DNA of 64,000 nucleotides from Adineta ricciae (GCA_905250025.1 CAJNOJ010000045.1:459876-523875); one strand, 5' to 3'; numbered from the stretch's first letter, positions 49,492 through 62,364 are shown. Notes: generated by a model not told the origin, from the letters alone. Made by a program: numbers and translations.

Positions 49492-52400
49492 ATGTCGAAA
49501 TTAATGCTTAGTCCCAACTACTGCAGTTGTACTGGTAAGCAATCAATTCGAGATCATATCGGACTTGACCACTTTACTTTATAGTCATTCAAGCACGAAA
49601 TCTACCAGATAAAGGCAAAAATGGTGGTATGTACCGTATACGAGTCAGTTCGAGTGAAAACTACTTGCTTGTCTAGGGCCTGATGCATTCTGTACGATTA
49701 GTATGGGGAAAGAGAAGTTCGTCACTGCTGTACGTGAAAAAACGACTTCACCTGATTGGAATGAGCAATGCGATATGTAAGATGAAATAGGAGATATTGC
49801 TTCGTTCAAATCGTGCGTGTATATTCTAGGCCAGTTGTCGATGATGCAATAATTAAACTGACTGTTTATCATAATAGTAAAAGTTCCCTGTCCAAAGGAG
49901 ATTTTATCGGACGTGCGTTTGTGCCGTTACGTGATTTACAAGATTATGATCGTGTTCATACAAAGTCAGAAAGAAATGCTTTGTTTTTTTAATGAATTGT
50001 TCGCAATGAAATTTTCATTTAGTTGGTATCCGTTGGCAAACAAAGAGGGACGAGTGGATAAAGCACGGGGTGAAATTCAAGTGACCTTACAATTCTATTC
50101 AAAGAACAATACGACTGGAAGTGTATTCGACTTAGCGACGAAGAAAAAACATCTGTCATTGAAAGATATCAAACACTCCTTAGGTGATAAATTAAAATCA
50201 GCTTCCAAACATCATAAAACGGACCGAACTACAGGTGAAAATCAAGTAAGTCGATTTTGAAACAATGATAAAAGAGAAGTGTGAGACAAATGTGTTAATT
50301 TTAGTTGGCTGATCAACGTCGTCGGCTTGAAGGTGGTCATGATGGCAATGGCCGTGATTTTTTGGAAGATTCAATATCTGATGTAAGTGAAATGCTGTTC
50401 GTTGAATATTGAATCGTCAAATCACTTTGAAAACGAAGGATCTTGCGTATCTAATATTCAATTTTCTTTAGACAACATCATTTTCTGGTTCATACATGTC
50501 GTTGAATAGTATGTCATTCAATAATAACGCAAATGAACAACCGAGAAGGGTAGGTTTTGTATGTTGTCTTTCATTCAAATGTGTAGTAGCTTTGGGTACA
50601 AGGAGCAAAGAGAGGGGGGGTTGCAAGGTCAATGTCGTAGACAGGTAGTTAATGAAGTGTATTATTTTCTTTGTTGAAATCCTTTTTTGGACTAAAGAGT
50701 GAATGTATGTATGTATGGGTGGGTTTTCTTGGACAGATAGCGTCAAGTATTTCTTTTCATTGTAAAGAAAAAGTATACGCACGCAAAAAAAAACCATATC
50801 TTTAACAGAAATCACGTGTGACGACGCAAAATAACGGTCTTGGTCCGGCATTGGGTAGCGTCACTCCGCATTCGTCACGTCGTTCGATTACATCTGATTA
50901 TGAAACTTCATCTATACTGGATTCAGCATCGATGTACGGGGGCGATGACGGAACGACCTCTTCATCAGCCGATCGATTTCAAACACCACAGCAGCTACAT
51001 CGTGAAGTTTCTGTTGATGAAAATCAACCATGGAAGAAGACTCCAAAACAGCGAAGAGAGAAAGAACAACATGCATCAAAACCAATTCCAATCATCATTA
51101 CAACAAAAGCAAGTGCAAATTCACCACAAATAAGCGATCATAATCGACATTCGTCAGTAACAGGCGATGATATCGAAGCAGCATTCGACTCGATCAATAA
51201 CTACAAAGCTTCGTTGAACAAACCGAAAGAGAACACTGTCGCTGATTCATATTTTGGTCTGTCAACAATAAGCGAACACCAGGATGTCGACGAGAATCCT
51301 TTCAGCTCAAATCAACAACCAGAAGAAGAGATCGACTTCGATAATTATTTCACTAAACATAAACAACAAAAACAAGACTCGATCGAGGAGAAAAAACCGA
51401 AACGAACCGCACCTATCTTACAACAATCAAAGACCGTCAATCAGTCGAAAGAGGACGATTACTCTAAACTCGCTCTATCAAACGAAATATTCACACCATC
51501 GACTTCCGTATCAATCAAAACCGATACGAATAACTCATCTGCATCTACAGTACCCGTCCGACAACAATCGGAAGAAAAACATAACAGTACCGATGACGAC
51601 ATCGATGAAATCATAGGCAAATTAGAGGTAATCATCTTCGGGAAATGCACGCACGCACACATACATACATACATACATACATTCATCTATATCTCATTTT
51701 TTTCTCACTTAAATTTCAATCAAAACTCACTTTCTCATATACACACACATATTCTCGTTCTTGCATCATTGTTTGTATGTATGTCTGCACTGCATTTTCC
51801 TATCAAAAAACACTTTCTTTGGAAAAATCAAACACCTAATTTCATTTAGCGAGTATCCAGTATGCGTTCTTCTGTTAGACGTAAAATTCAACCGACGCAT
51901 GACATAATGCAACCGTCATTTTTCGAGGTAACCGTAGTTCCAAGGCATTCGCGAACATCTAAAACAGTGCATTGAAATGAATGTATAGTCAATATTAACA
52001 CTTTTACGTATTCTGTTTAGCCTGACAACAAACCGTCGAGTACATACAGTCAAACACCGAAGAATCAAAAGAAGAATACGACTTTGCCCGATATTGTCAT
52101 TGAACAAGCAGGAAAAGGTATGTAAAACAACGAAACTCCACGAATATAATTGGAAGAACAAACGATCACTTCAGGTCCAGCCCCATTGCCACCATCGAAG
52201 AAATCAAATACTAACACTTTGAATGTTCTTGGTTATGAGAACGTGAAAAGTGTATCAGTCAATCCGAAGGTTCGTCAAGAGCTTGATTATCTCGATCGTG
52301 AAGTAAATGTCATACTCAGTTCATGAACCATCACCGACTGATTTTGTTTCTCTTCAAGGAACTTCTGCATGTAATAGCGTATCAAAGCGATCTGATAAAA

Positions 52401-52511
52401 AAACGTGATACTCGTGTCAAAGATCTAGAACAATATACCGATGGTCTACTTGTTAAAATTGTCGAACAATGTCCGTCAATCTTACAAGTAGGCTGTGTTT
52501 CCAGACGATAA
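49492..52511 (+). CDS. RAB11FIP2: Rab11 family-interacting protein, class I (C2 domain plus Rab-binding domain)
   Basis: Twelve exons: 49492..49534, 49585..49626, 49677..49776, 49830..49964, 50023..50245, 50305..50382, 50472..50549, 50809..51627, 51850..51927, 52021..52117, 52175..52302, 52359..52511; 657 residues. The N-terminal C2 domain (about 10-125) has VIQARNLPDKGKNGGPDAF, TSPDWNEQC, GRAFVPLRDL and WYPLANKEGR. A long Ser/Gln-rich disordered middle follows. The C-terminus is a coiled coil ending in the Rab11-binding motif (YTDGLLVKIVE, CPSIL). Class I FIPs (FIP1, FIP2, FIP5) link Rab11 recycling endosomes to motors and membranes. The symbol marks the class; no one-to-one orthology is claimed. 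The last codons after the motif read into what could be an intron (GTAGGC), so an alternative C-terminus is possible. Confidence 0.88.
51641..51691. repeat. ACAT/CATA tetranucleotide microsatellite
   Basis: A run of cacg/cata tetranucleotides within intron 8 of the Rab11-FIP gene. A shorter TGTA run occurs at 51770-51785. Confidence 0.8.
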
Positions 52512-53150
52512 TAATCTTACTCATGCTTTTGCTGCACCCAATAACGGCCCGCTGCTCTTATTATTATTATTATTATATTCTAATGAATATCATGCTCGCT
52601 TATTTATAAATCTTTCTATTTTTGTTTTGTCTTCCCTACAATCAAATTCGTGTTTCATTTTAGAGTGGAAATATGAAGATCAATTACAAATAATAAGAGA
52701 TACAGTTTCTATTTTACAGCAATCACTTCCTACTAGTTTCACTTTTCCATTTTTATTTTCGACCTGTGACAAAGATTAACGATCTGTTTTACTCCGATCT
52801 GCCGGTGTAAATCTCTTTTCTTCTTCCTTTGATCTGTATATAAACATTCCATTCATGCGACTAATTTTTTTTTCTCTGTTTACTTTTGTTAATTAATTTG
52901 CATTCTCTTTTCCATACTTTCATAAGAAGACTTTTTTTTTATTCAAGTGTATCCTTTTTCCTTTTGATATTGGGATGTTTCTATTTCATTAAATTCGAGT
53001 TTAACTGATCATTCGATTTGTACTGATTAGCGAAATATCATCGACATGAATCGATCTGATCTTTGATGAAGATAAGAACACAGATCAGTCGTTCTCCACG
53101 ATCTTTTCGAAAGAACATTTCATATTTAAACTATTTTTCACTGTATCACA
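52512..53150. other. Rab11-FIP 3' region and dehydrogenase upstream region
   Basis: 639 T-rich bases. A downstream open frame (52495-52779) is low complexity and lacks coding character. No other gene seen. Confidence 0.4.
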
Positions 53151-54101
53151 ATGACCAATAAACAGCAAATTCTCTTTCTCAAGACAGGCATCTCGGATTT
53201 GTCTATTGAAAAGAATCTTCTCGCGACAACACCCTATGAGCTCGTTGTTGTTCACGATGATGCCGATCTTTTCCCATACGCCACCAATCCACTTGTTATC
53301 GCCATTATCACTACAGACACGCCGATTACAGCCGATGTTGTTCAACAGATTTCACCTTCATGTCGTGTAATTACTCGTCTAGGAGTAGGTTTCGATACTA
53401 TCGATGTTCAAGCATGTATACAACGTCATATTCGCGTTTGCTATGTTCCTGATTACGGTACGAATGAAGTTGCTGATCATGCCGTTGCTCTTCTTTTTGC
53501 TGCACATCGCCGTTTATCGGTATACCATCGAAGAATTGTTGAGCAGAATATTTGGCATCACGAAATACCTGGCGATAGCTTACATACTTTAAGTACATTG
53601 AATCTGGGAGTTATCGGAATGGGTCGCATCGGATCTTGTTTTGCAACAAAAATGCGACCATTTGTTAAGGAAATTCTCTCCTATGATCCAATCGTACCTT
53701 CAACTTGCATTTCGATTGATGAAATCTATGAACAATGTGATATTATATCACTGCATATCCCATTGACATCAACGAATTATCATATGATTTCATCGGAGTC
53801 CATCCGACGTATGAAACGAAAGCCAATTTTAATCAACGTTAGCCGTGGTGGACTTGTCGATACTCAAGCACTGGTAGAAGCGCTCAAAAATGGCCAAATC
53901 TCCTATGCAGCTTTGGATGTCCTAGAAGATGAACCACATATAAATCCAGAATTGATTAAACTTGATCGAATACAATTAACACCGCATTCAGCATGGTACA
54001 CTCGAGAATCAGAATCGGCTCTACGTACCAAAGCAATTCAAGATATCCTACGTATTATGAATGGAGAACAACCGATGTATCCTGTTCCATACCAACAATG
54101 A
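53151..54101 (+). CDS. D-isomer-specific 2-hydroxyacid dehydrogenase
   Basis: Single exon, 316 residues, the usual length for the family. Substrate-domain signature TRLGVGFDTID (75-85) is followed by a Rossmann NAD-binding motif GVIGMGRIG (153-161). Catalytic residues sit in expected places: Arg232 (NVSRGGLVD), Glu261 (DVLEDEP) and His279 (TPHSAW). Such enzymes reduce 2-keto acids to D-2-hydroxy acids (lactate, glycerate, phosphoglycerate types); the exact substrate cannot be told. It lacks introns, unlike most neighbours, and its motifs resemble bacterial and fungal members, so horizontal acquisition is possible. AATAAA lies at about 54212. An NCS1 permease gene follows on the same strand. 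Confidence 0.9.
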   Translation: MTNKQQILFLKTGISDLSIEKNLLATTPYELVVVHDDADLFPYATNPLVIAIITTDTPITADVVQQISPSCRVITRLGVGFDTIDVQACIQRHIRVCYVPDYGTNEVADHAVALLFAAHRRLSVYHRRIVEQNIWHHEIPGDSLHTLSTLNLGVIGMGRIGSCFATKMRPFVKEILSYDPIVPSTCISIDEIYEQCDIISLHIPLTSTNYHMISSESIRRMKRKPILINVSRGGLVDTQALVEALKNGQISYAALDVLEDEPHINPELIKLDRIQLTPHSAWYTRESESALRTKAIQDILRIMNGEQPMYPVPYQQ

Positions 54102-54530
54102 GAATCACATAATCTATGATTTCACCTTTTGAACACAAAGTTCGCATCATTTCTATTAATTACACATATTCACATTTATGTATCTTATCGGAGACATTCA
54201 TCGAATGATGAATAAAGAATTCATTTTATTGATGAGACCTTCTCGTGTATGTCAAATGAATGAATGAATGAATGGATGAGGAGAAAACGAACCAAGTAAT
54301 ATTCACCTCCTTCTGCGTATTCTGCACATGATGATTAATAAATCGAAGATGAACAACAACAAGCCGTGCCCGCAAGGCATGACCAAATATCTCTCTTTGT
54401 TGTTCGATGAATAGAAGAATATAAGATATAGAACGATAAAATTCGAATTCATTTAAATCAAACGATAAGAAACGAAACGAAACGAAAAGAGAAGAAAAGA
54501 ATTGTCATTACATTCCGTCTAGAAACAACG
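54102..54530. other. Intergenic between dehydrogenase and permease
   Basis: 429 bases: dehydrogenase 3' UTR with AATAAA, a short AATG repeat (about 54258-54272), then A/G-rich leader (repeated aacga units) before the permease start. No gene seen. Confidence 0.4.
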
Positions 54531-56214
54531 ATGGAGATGGTCACCATACCTAAGCAAAGTAAATCGTTCACGACTATCCTTCCAAGTGAATCGATCACTA
54601 GTCGACTTTACAGCGAAGATCTCGCACCGACACCAACAGCGAAACGCACATGGACAACATGGAATTATGCGGCACTATGGATTTCCATGTGCCATTGTTT
54701 ACCCACATATGCATTGTGTGGCAGTTTAATCACAAGCGGAATGAATTGGTTGCAAGCACTGGTAACAGTTGGTCTTGGAAATGTAATCATATTGATTCCT
54801 ATCTTGCTTATTGCACAACCGGGTACGAAATACGGAATTCCATTTCCTGTTCTGGCTCGATCAGCGTTTGGAACTTGGGGAAGTAATATACCTGCTATGC
54901 TTCGGGCGTTAGTTGCTTGTGGTGTAAGTTCTTGCAAACAGGGTGAAAAAAAAACATGTCTAGATTGTTTATTTTAACGATGTTTTAGTGGCTTGGAATT
55001 AATGTTTTTCTAGGCGGTGAAGCGTTGAAAATATTTATTATTGTTGTTTGGCCCAATTATGCCAATCTTGGTAATAATTGGACACTACTTGGTTTATCGA
55101 TTCCAAGTTGGATCACCTTTCTGTTGTGTTTATTTATGCATGTTATCATTATTTACTATGGTATGGAAGCAGTCAAAAAATTCGAAAATTGGGCAGCGCC
55201 TATTGTTCTCATTATGGCTGGTGTTCTTCTCGTTTGGTTAGTGGTCAAAGCTAAAGGTTTAGGTTCAATGTTACATCGTCCATCGAAATTCCAAACATTT
55301 CACGAGTTCTGGATCGTGTTTATTCCTTCATTAACAAGTAAATCAATCATTTGGATATGAAAGAATGTGGATTTTTGTGTCGTAAAATAGGTACGGTTGG
55401 ATTTTGGTCGACTTTAGCATTGAATATTCCTGATTTCACGCGATTTGGGCGTAGTCAACGTGCTCAAATTATTGGCCAATCACTTGGATTACCTTTGACT
55501 ATGTTAGTTTTCAGCGCTATGGCAATTATCATTACTAGCACCGCTCAAGATGTAATCAGCAATGCCACAGGAAATCTATGGGATCCTGTTTATCTACTTT
55601 CAGTCATCACATCACCATCACAGGGATTCTTTTCTACACCAGTACGTTTCATCATCGCTATAGTTTCATTAATCGGCATCTTAATAGCCACAGTATCAGT
55701 TAATATCGCCGCGAATGTTGTTTCACCAGCGAATGATTTCGCAAATATGTTACCACGATACATTTCCTTCAAAACGGGTGGTTTAATCACTTGTGTATTA
55801 GCTGTTGTGATCATGCCATGGAAATTATTATCCAGTTCGGAAGAATATGTCTTCACATGGCTGATTGGCTACTCAGCTCTCTTAGGTCCATTAGCCGGAA
55901 TACTCATCGGCGATTATTATTTCTTACGAAAATGTCATTTAGATATCGCAGACTTGTACTGTGATACATATCCTATCTTCACTTATCGAGCGATTAATTG
56001 GATTGCTATATTTGCACTTGTGATTGGTATTGCACCTAATATACCGGGCTTTATTCGAAGTTTAGATCTCGATCGGCATCGAGAGAAGAACTTCTTCGAT
56101 GAAATTTATATGTATGCTTGGTTTATTGGAGTAGTTCTTGCAGGTTTTATCTACGTCCTCGCTATGTTTTTGTATAGACGTGGCAATATGTATAAAATTC
56201 GATATCGATTTTAA
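54531..56214 (+). CDS. NCS1-family nucleobase:cation symporter (allantoin/uracil/purine permease type)
   Basis: Three exons: 54531..54923, 54989..55337, 55391..56214; 521 residues. About twelve membrane helices. Family marks: an early SEDLAPTPTAKRTWTTWNY, WISMCHCLPTYALCGSLI in helix 1, PFPVLARSAFGTWGSNIPAM after helix 2, FWSTLALNIPDFTRFGRSQR in the middle, NIAANVVSPANDF in helix 8, and GPLAGILIGDYYFLRK near the end. NCS1 carriers import uracil, allantoin, hydantoins or purines with Na+ or H+ in bacteria, fungi and plants; they are rare in animals. The introns have local size, so if the gene was acquired it has become domesticated. AATAAA lies at about 56259. Substrate unknown. Confidence 0.9.
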
Positions 56215-57005
56215 TTTTTTTTGTAAATATATTAATATTAGTTTGATTAATACTTGAAAAATAAAGTTCATCACAAATTTCGAAGACAAATCATAGACCC
56301 TCTGCTTAGTTTGGCATTATGAAATCATTCACGATCATTGAGATCGTAAGTTTTCTCCGTCGAATTCAATCAACACCTGGAAAACTTCTCTGACTTCAAT
56401 CTTTACTGAAGCTACACAGACTCGCGTTGTGATACATCGATGCCAAATCGGATTTGTCCACTCTGTGATAAATCTTTGTTCTATTTGACGATTCTGCATT
56501 TGAAAATTCATTATTTATTCACAAATACTTTCTATAAGATACACTATTCTCTCTATTATTTTCCTACTTCTCGTCTCTCGATAGCAATTAAACGATTGAA
56601 TACGGCGAATAAAAAAAATGATTTTTTCCTTCTTCTTCTTCTAGTAGTTACAGCGACGACAAGTTCGGCCGTGAAGAGTAAAGTTAATTGAAGTGTCTCC
56701 AACTAAGAATGCACTGCAAAATGGAACTGTCAAAGGAAGGAAAAGAAAAAGGCACTGATTTGATTTCTTGAGAAAGTTTTCTCGTTACGCGGTATCCTAT
56801 ATTGATGGGGCCGGCGAAGACAAAGAGAAGAAAAACGTTCAGTCCAAAGTTCTTTCAGAGAAGAAAATGTCCTTCTAATTGAATACGTGGAGAAAAGAAC
56901 AAGCGAGTTTTCCTCTAACATTTGATTGCAATTGAACGAAGGAGAAAACAACACATGGTAATCATTTCTTTTTTTCCACTATTGATCATAATTTCCTATT
57001 GAAAT
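56215..57005. other. Intergenic between NCS1 permease and TRPV gene
   Basis: 791 bases; an open frame from 56440 has one CPLC pair but no further zinc-finger pattern and degenerates into low complexity. No supported gene. Confidence 0.4.
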
Positions 57006-60000
57006 ATGAAGGCGATCAAAATTCCTAATACCGCTCTGTTGGATGTCTTCGGACGACCAGTGTCGATTAACAGTCAAGACTTTCATCGGTTGTCCCGGGC
57101 AGATTACTATGAAAAAATATCGATGAGCAATCACAATGATGCTAAAACTAAAGATTTAAATGTCAATGGTGTTAATCCATTACCAAATCCCACTACGAAT
57201 CGGTTAACGGTAATTGGTAAGTGAAAATTTGATGGGTTGAGAGAGGGAGAGGGAGAGAATTTTTCAATACCGTTTCATTCTTTGAAGGAGAAACACCACT
57301 TCATATCGCAGTGTTCTTCAACGATCTAGCGTCGGTTCAACTTTTGATTAAACATGGTGCTGATGTTAATCAACGTGTGATCGGAGATTTCTATCAGAAC
57401 GGTCAAAGTCGAGGGAAACACGAAACGAAAAGCAGTAGGCATAGTCGAGCTCTTCGATTCTTTCAGCGCCGTGACAAATCGAATACACGAATCAGTTTGA
57501 AGAATGCGTCACCAGAAAGTAAATGATAAAACTTTTCTCAATAAACAGAATCAAATTTACCTATTGAATTTATAAGCTCATGCGTATTATGGTGAATACC
57601 CATTAGCGTTTGCTGCGGCATTCGGTTATAAAGAAATCTACGATTACTTAATTGATCATGGAGCTGATCCAAATCTACAAGATTCCTATGGAAATACCGT
57701 TTTACACATGCTCGTCATCCGAGATAATTCAGTAAGAAGAAGAAGACCGATTCCTCATTGGAATTCATTTGAATTCTCATTCAAGGATATGTTTAACCAC
57801 GCTATTCGACATCCAGTTAAAAAAGCGTTGACAGATATTCGAAACAACGAAGGTTTAACAACATTAACACTATCCGCGAAGATTGGTCGAAGAGATTTGT
57901 TTCTACAATGTTTGGAATTATCACATGTGGTAAGATTCTGAATAGAGAATAGAAAACGACCGGTTAGGGTACCTCGATGGGAACAGTTGATTTTGCAAAG
58001 AATTTACTCGATCGGAAACTTCCGGAGCCGGAATCGGGTCTGAACGCCAATAGAAGTGAAGTTACCTTTGTTTCGCTGACAGCAGGAGAAATGCTCAACG
58101 TTGATGACTAACTTTCTCTTTTTTTCTTTTCTAAATCCAAGGAAATCTGGCGTTATTCAAATATCAAATGTTGCACATATCCATTACGTGGAATAGACAC
58201 GATAGCTGATGGCGGACATATTGGTTTGTTTTGATTTCTTTTTTCGAACTTGTGTTTTTTAATATTCAAATATGGTAGATTGGAACTCTTCATTGATGTC
58301 CATTGTCAGCGGTAAAACTGAAGACCATTTAGCGATGCTTGATAATATGGTCATAGAACGTCTATTGAACGATAAATGGTCTTCATTTGCTCGCGTAACG
58401 CATATTTTATAAGAAACGATTTCAAAATTTTGAATCTCTTGTATTTTAGGTTAATTTTGTCCGTCAGTTGATCTTACTTTGTATCCATTTATTCTTTTTG
58501 AGCACTGCCGTGTTTTTACGGAGACCAAACGATAATGAAATTACAGTCCAGAAAATCTTTTGTCATATCGCAGAAGTTTGTGTCCTCATTGGCTGTATCA
58601 TCAGTCTATTTGCTTTGCTAGCAAGAGAAATTTATCTCCAAGGTTACAGTTCTTACATACAAAATCTAGTAAGTCTTTTGAATCTTCGATTGTACTTCGA
58701 ATTGTTTTCTTTCCTAGAGAAGTTATCCGGAAAAATTGGTTTATCAATGCTCATGTATACTGATACTTCTAGCTGTTCCATGTCGTGTTCTGTTTTTAGT
58801 CACAAAAAATGTTGCATTTGGTTATGTAGAAGATGGATTAGTGTCACTTGCCGTACCAGGAACATTTTTATATTTTCTTTTTTTCGGACGAATTTATGCA
58901 CTGACGGGAGCGTTCATTGTTATGATATTCGAGATGATTACAGGAGATATCGCCACATTTGGTGTGATCTATGTTATTGTCATTACAGCTTTCGGACAAG
59001 GTAAAACGAAAATTGATTTTTTTTTCTTAATTTCCTTAATGATGACAGTAAGATGAGTTTGGAGGGTCATCGAAGTTCGAGATGATGATCTACAGAGAAA
59101 CTCATTAGTTTTTTTTTTTGTTGTTGTTGAAATGAATGATGACTATTTCTTTTACTTTTAGTCTTTTATCTTCTCTTTCGCGATACATCTGAAGGTGGAA
59201 ATTGTCACGAATTTGCCACGAATAACACATGTGAAGTGGAAAACATGTGTTCATTCAAAAATTTTGAAGCATGGATGACAATGGTTCATTTCACTATGGG
59301 CGAATTCGATGTATATGCGTAGAACGAAACTTTTTTCTTCCGAAGGAGCTCTTCTCTGTTTTTTTTTCGTCTAGTTTTCTCGATTCGATTTGACTCCCTA
59401 TGCATATTTAGTGAAGATTTTATTCATCATTTTCATGATTTTAACACCTATACTTCTCTTGAACATGTTAATCGCTTCGATGGGTAATACTTATCAACGC
59501 ATCATCACTATCAGCGAGAGAGAACGTATTCGACAGGTTTGCTTGTCTTGGAGATAGATCTGAAATTTTCGTGTTTGAATTTAGTGGGCTCAACTCGTCT
59601 TAACCATCGAAAGATCTTGTTCTCCTAAACAACGATTTGATTATCAAGGTGCATACGCCATTGGTGCTGATGATAAACGAGATTTGATGGTTATTAAGCG
59701 AGTAATCAAAAGTAAAGCAGCTCAACGAAAAGGAGCGATCAGTAATTGGAAGGTAAATGAAGTTCTTTCTTTTTTTTCGCTAAAGACACGATTTGTTGCT
59801 CTAGAGAGTTGGAAAGCTTGTTCTCTATCTGTTGAAAGAACAAAAAACCACAGCTGAACATGTTCGTCTTCGCCGTGTTTCCCATCAATCAGTTGTTCTC
59901 AAACCGAAAGCTCAGTTTGATCATATGCTTGAGACATTGGCCTGGGAACGCGATATCGATTTATCAGGTCCCAAAGGTTTATCAGCATCGAATCAAAATC

Positions 60001-60398
60001 TCAATTTAGCTTCGACACTGAATACAGTCGACCTTAACTCGTCTGATCATCATGCTCCGCCGCCGCAATTTGTAACAAACGAATATCCAACGCCATCCTC
60101 AGTTCCTCAACGACTCACGGGCAGCCAAAAACCCATCTGTCGTTCGGAATTTTCTGAGCTCCGTTCTCGTCCATCATTCATCGACTATGAAGATTTAGAA
60201 ATCTTTCAGAACAAACGACCGTTAACCACAGCTCAGCAACCCATTCGACGCGTATCGATGATGCCCGTAGATGCTGATGGATACAAGGATTTACTTCTAG
60301 ATTTTGATAACAAACGCCGACAATCGAAACGATTAATGTCACGTGGTACATCGAATACAAGTATAAAATCGAAAATTAGTGAAACAACGATCTGTTAA
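57006..60398 (+). CDS. TRPV-family cation channel
   Basis: Eleven exons: 57006..57216, 57288..57518, 57577..57929, 58142..58223, 58279..58394, 58450..58668, 58718..59000, 59162..59310, 59375..59536, 59585..59752, 59805..60398; 855 residues. Ankyrin repeats begin at [19 protein letters not shown] and continue with [20 protein letters not shown] and NTVLHMLVI. Six membrane helices follow (S1 from [19 protein letters not shown]4-S5 region [20 protein letters not shown]). The pore loop reads [12 protein letters not shown]6 is [15 protein letters not shown], and the TRP-like box is [11 protein letters not shown]. This layout fits the OSM-9/Nanchung/OCR side of TRPV, used in sensory cilia of invertebrates. 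The C-terminal 180 residues are disordered and basic. It converges on TPPP with 54 bases between stops; AATAAA at about 60408. Confidence 0.9.
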
Positions 60399-60452
60399 AT
60401 ACACAAACGAATAAATTGTTCAAGAAAAAAAGCAGCAAAATACAGAAATGTT

Positions 60453-61132
60453 TTATTTTTTCATCGAGGATACTTGATCATTGATTTTGAAACCTTGCAC
60501 ATAACCTGTAGATACAATTTCATCCGAACGGCCTTCTTTACCTTTGCCATGGCCTTCTTCATCGAATCGTTCTTTATGTGTACCTCTAAAAAAAACGAAT
60601 TGCATTTCATGATAATAAATCTTATTTTTGATATCGAGAATCGATTACGTGTATTGCGTAGTGTCCGTCATGCGATGGGTGATATCTTTGTTAGTAACTT
60701 CAGTAACATGATTAAGACTTGGACCTTCATTTGCATTAATTCGAGCAAGAATTGCATCATGACCAACACCTTTAGATTCGGCGATGCGATCGATGAGAAC
60801 TTTGAAACCTTTGATTTCGAATGTTTTCCTACAGACAGAGACAAAGCAAACAATGAGTGAACGATTTCTTTATCTTACATTCCCTTGGGATAACAAATCG
60901 TACTAGGTTCATTCGATTTGATTGTTAACTTTCCTAGTACACGCGCGATGTCATTATCTAATAATTGTGAAGTATATTTGCTGTCAATTAACGAACAATC
61001 TTTCATCATTTTCTGAATGCCTGCTGAGCCAATACGAAGACCATGCTGATCCGCTAATTGGGCTTGAGTTTTGCCAAATTTCGAATATCGATCGAATGCT
61101 TTCTGCAAGCCTGACGACGGTTTGGAAGGCAT
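60453..61132 (-). CDS. TPPP: Tubulin polymerization-promoting protein (TPPP/p25 family)
   Basis: Three exons: 60879..61132, 60649..60828, 60453..60585; 188 residues, as expected for p25-alpha proteins. The core [20 protein letters not shown] corresponds to the family's K-L-C-K-D-C-x-(V/I)-x-D-x-K block. The C-terminus has the conserved [20 protein letters not shown] motif, where the family reads DTSRYTGSHKERFDESGKG, followed by GYVQGF. TPPPs bundle and stabilise microtubules, often in ciliated or flagellated cells. Start chosen as the first Met of the family N-terminus ([13 protein letters not shown]). Confidence 0.93.
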
Positions 61133-62364
61133 TATGAACTAATGTCGTGGAGAGAAATTACAGAGCAGAAGAATATGTCACTTCACACACGCACTAGTGT
61201 TGGAATAACTCATTTTTTCTCTTTTTTTCCCATCGCTGAAAAAAGCTAGATGACATTTCTTCACTGCCGCAAGTTGCATCGAGCTTGCCATTCCGTCTCT
61301 CTTTCTGACCGTTGATTGAACATCAGAAAGAAAACATATGTAGAACTAGCTCGACAACCCACATACAAAGTTCACGCAATTCAATCAAGTCTCATGAGAG
61401 AGAAAAAGAAATCGATAGGACTTCCTCGCTTTTCTCTCCTTCTCTGTCTCTCTCTTCCTTTCTCACGACAAGACCAAATGACAAACGCCGTTCTACAACA
61501 CAAATAGTAATGAGATTTTGTTCTCTATTGATTCATACGAGATTGGAATATAGTGATTGATGAAAGAAATTAAATACTTGCAATGAATTTCGATGATGAA
61601 ATCGCCGTATTAATTAATTTCAAATAGAAACAAACTCGTCCGAATTAGTTCTACTTCATAACTATCCTAATGTCAAGAATTGCAAAACCAATGAACTCCT
61701 AACACACTTAGCGAAAGTCCTCCGTTCCATAAACCAAGACTAAAAAAAAGAGCGATTTGAAATAAGAAATGAAATGTGCACTTTTCTCTGCTAATGTATT
61801 CACATATAAATTACTAATCTATTACCGATCTTATCATGTGTTTACTTATACAAACTCAGACAAAATGGCCGACCATAGTGTTCTTCCCGCCCACGACTAA
61901 TTGAATTCTCATGTTTAGAACTTAATAGATAGGAATCAACGTCAGCTGAAGGATGCTCACTGTCAACTTATACATCGAGGTATTTCGTGTCTTCGTGCAG
62001 TTCAACAAATTAATCACACAGGCTTGACATGGACGCCTACTATTGAAGACTTCGAGAGAAAAACCTGATAGTTCGATGTCCTTCAAGACCACCCATTTGG
62101 TTATGTGGGAAGAGAAAACAAATGAGATACTTTCGTATTCTCACATTTAATCTGACGAGAATTCCGTTGAGTAATCGAACATTTATTGTTTTTTTTCTCA
62201 CTGATCATTGATCAATTTTTCATTGTTTGTCAAATCCAATCGAAAAGAGCATCATTTTTCTATTTTTAATCAGACCGTTGAGTAAGAATTGCTTTTCGCA
62301 TAAATACACGCACACATCGAGACATTTTCCAGTCATTAGAAGTCATTGTTATTCCTTCGAAATT
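61133..62364. other. Intergenic upstream of TPPP (-) and the small secreted peptide gene (+)
   Basis: 1.2 kb without a supported gene. CT-rich tracts at about 61424-61462 produce spurious open frames. Confidence 0.4.

Noticed and set aside
52495-52779. 94-codon ORF after the Rab11-FIP gene
   Set aside because: Overlaps the gene's last codons in another frame and is Leu-rich from ATT repeats; more likely 3' UTR.
56440-56691. ORF starting with a CPLC pair (zinc-finger-like)
   Set aside because: Only one CxxC pair, followed by low-complexity Ser/Tyr/Leu sequence.
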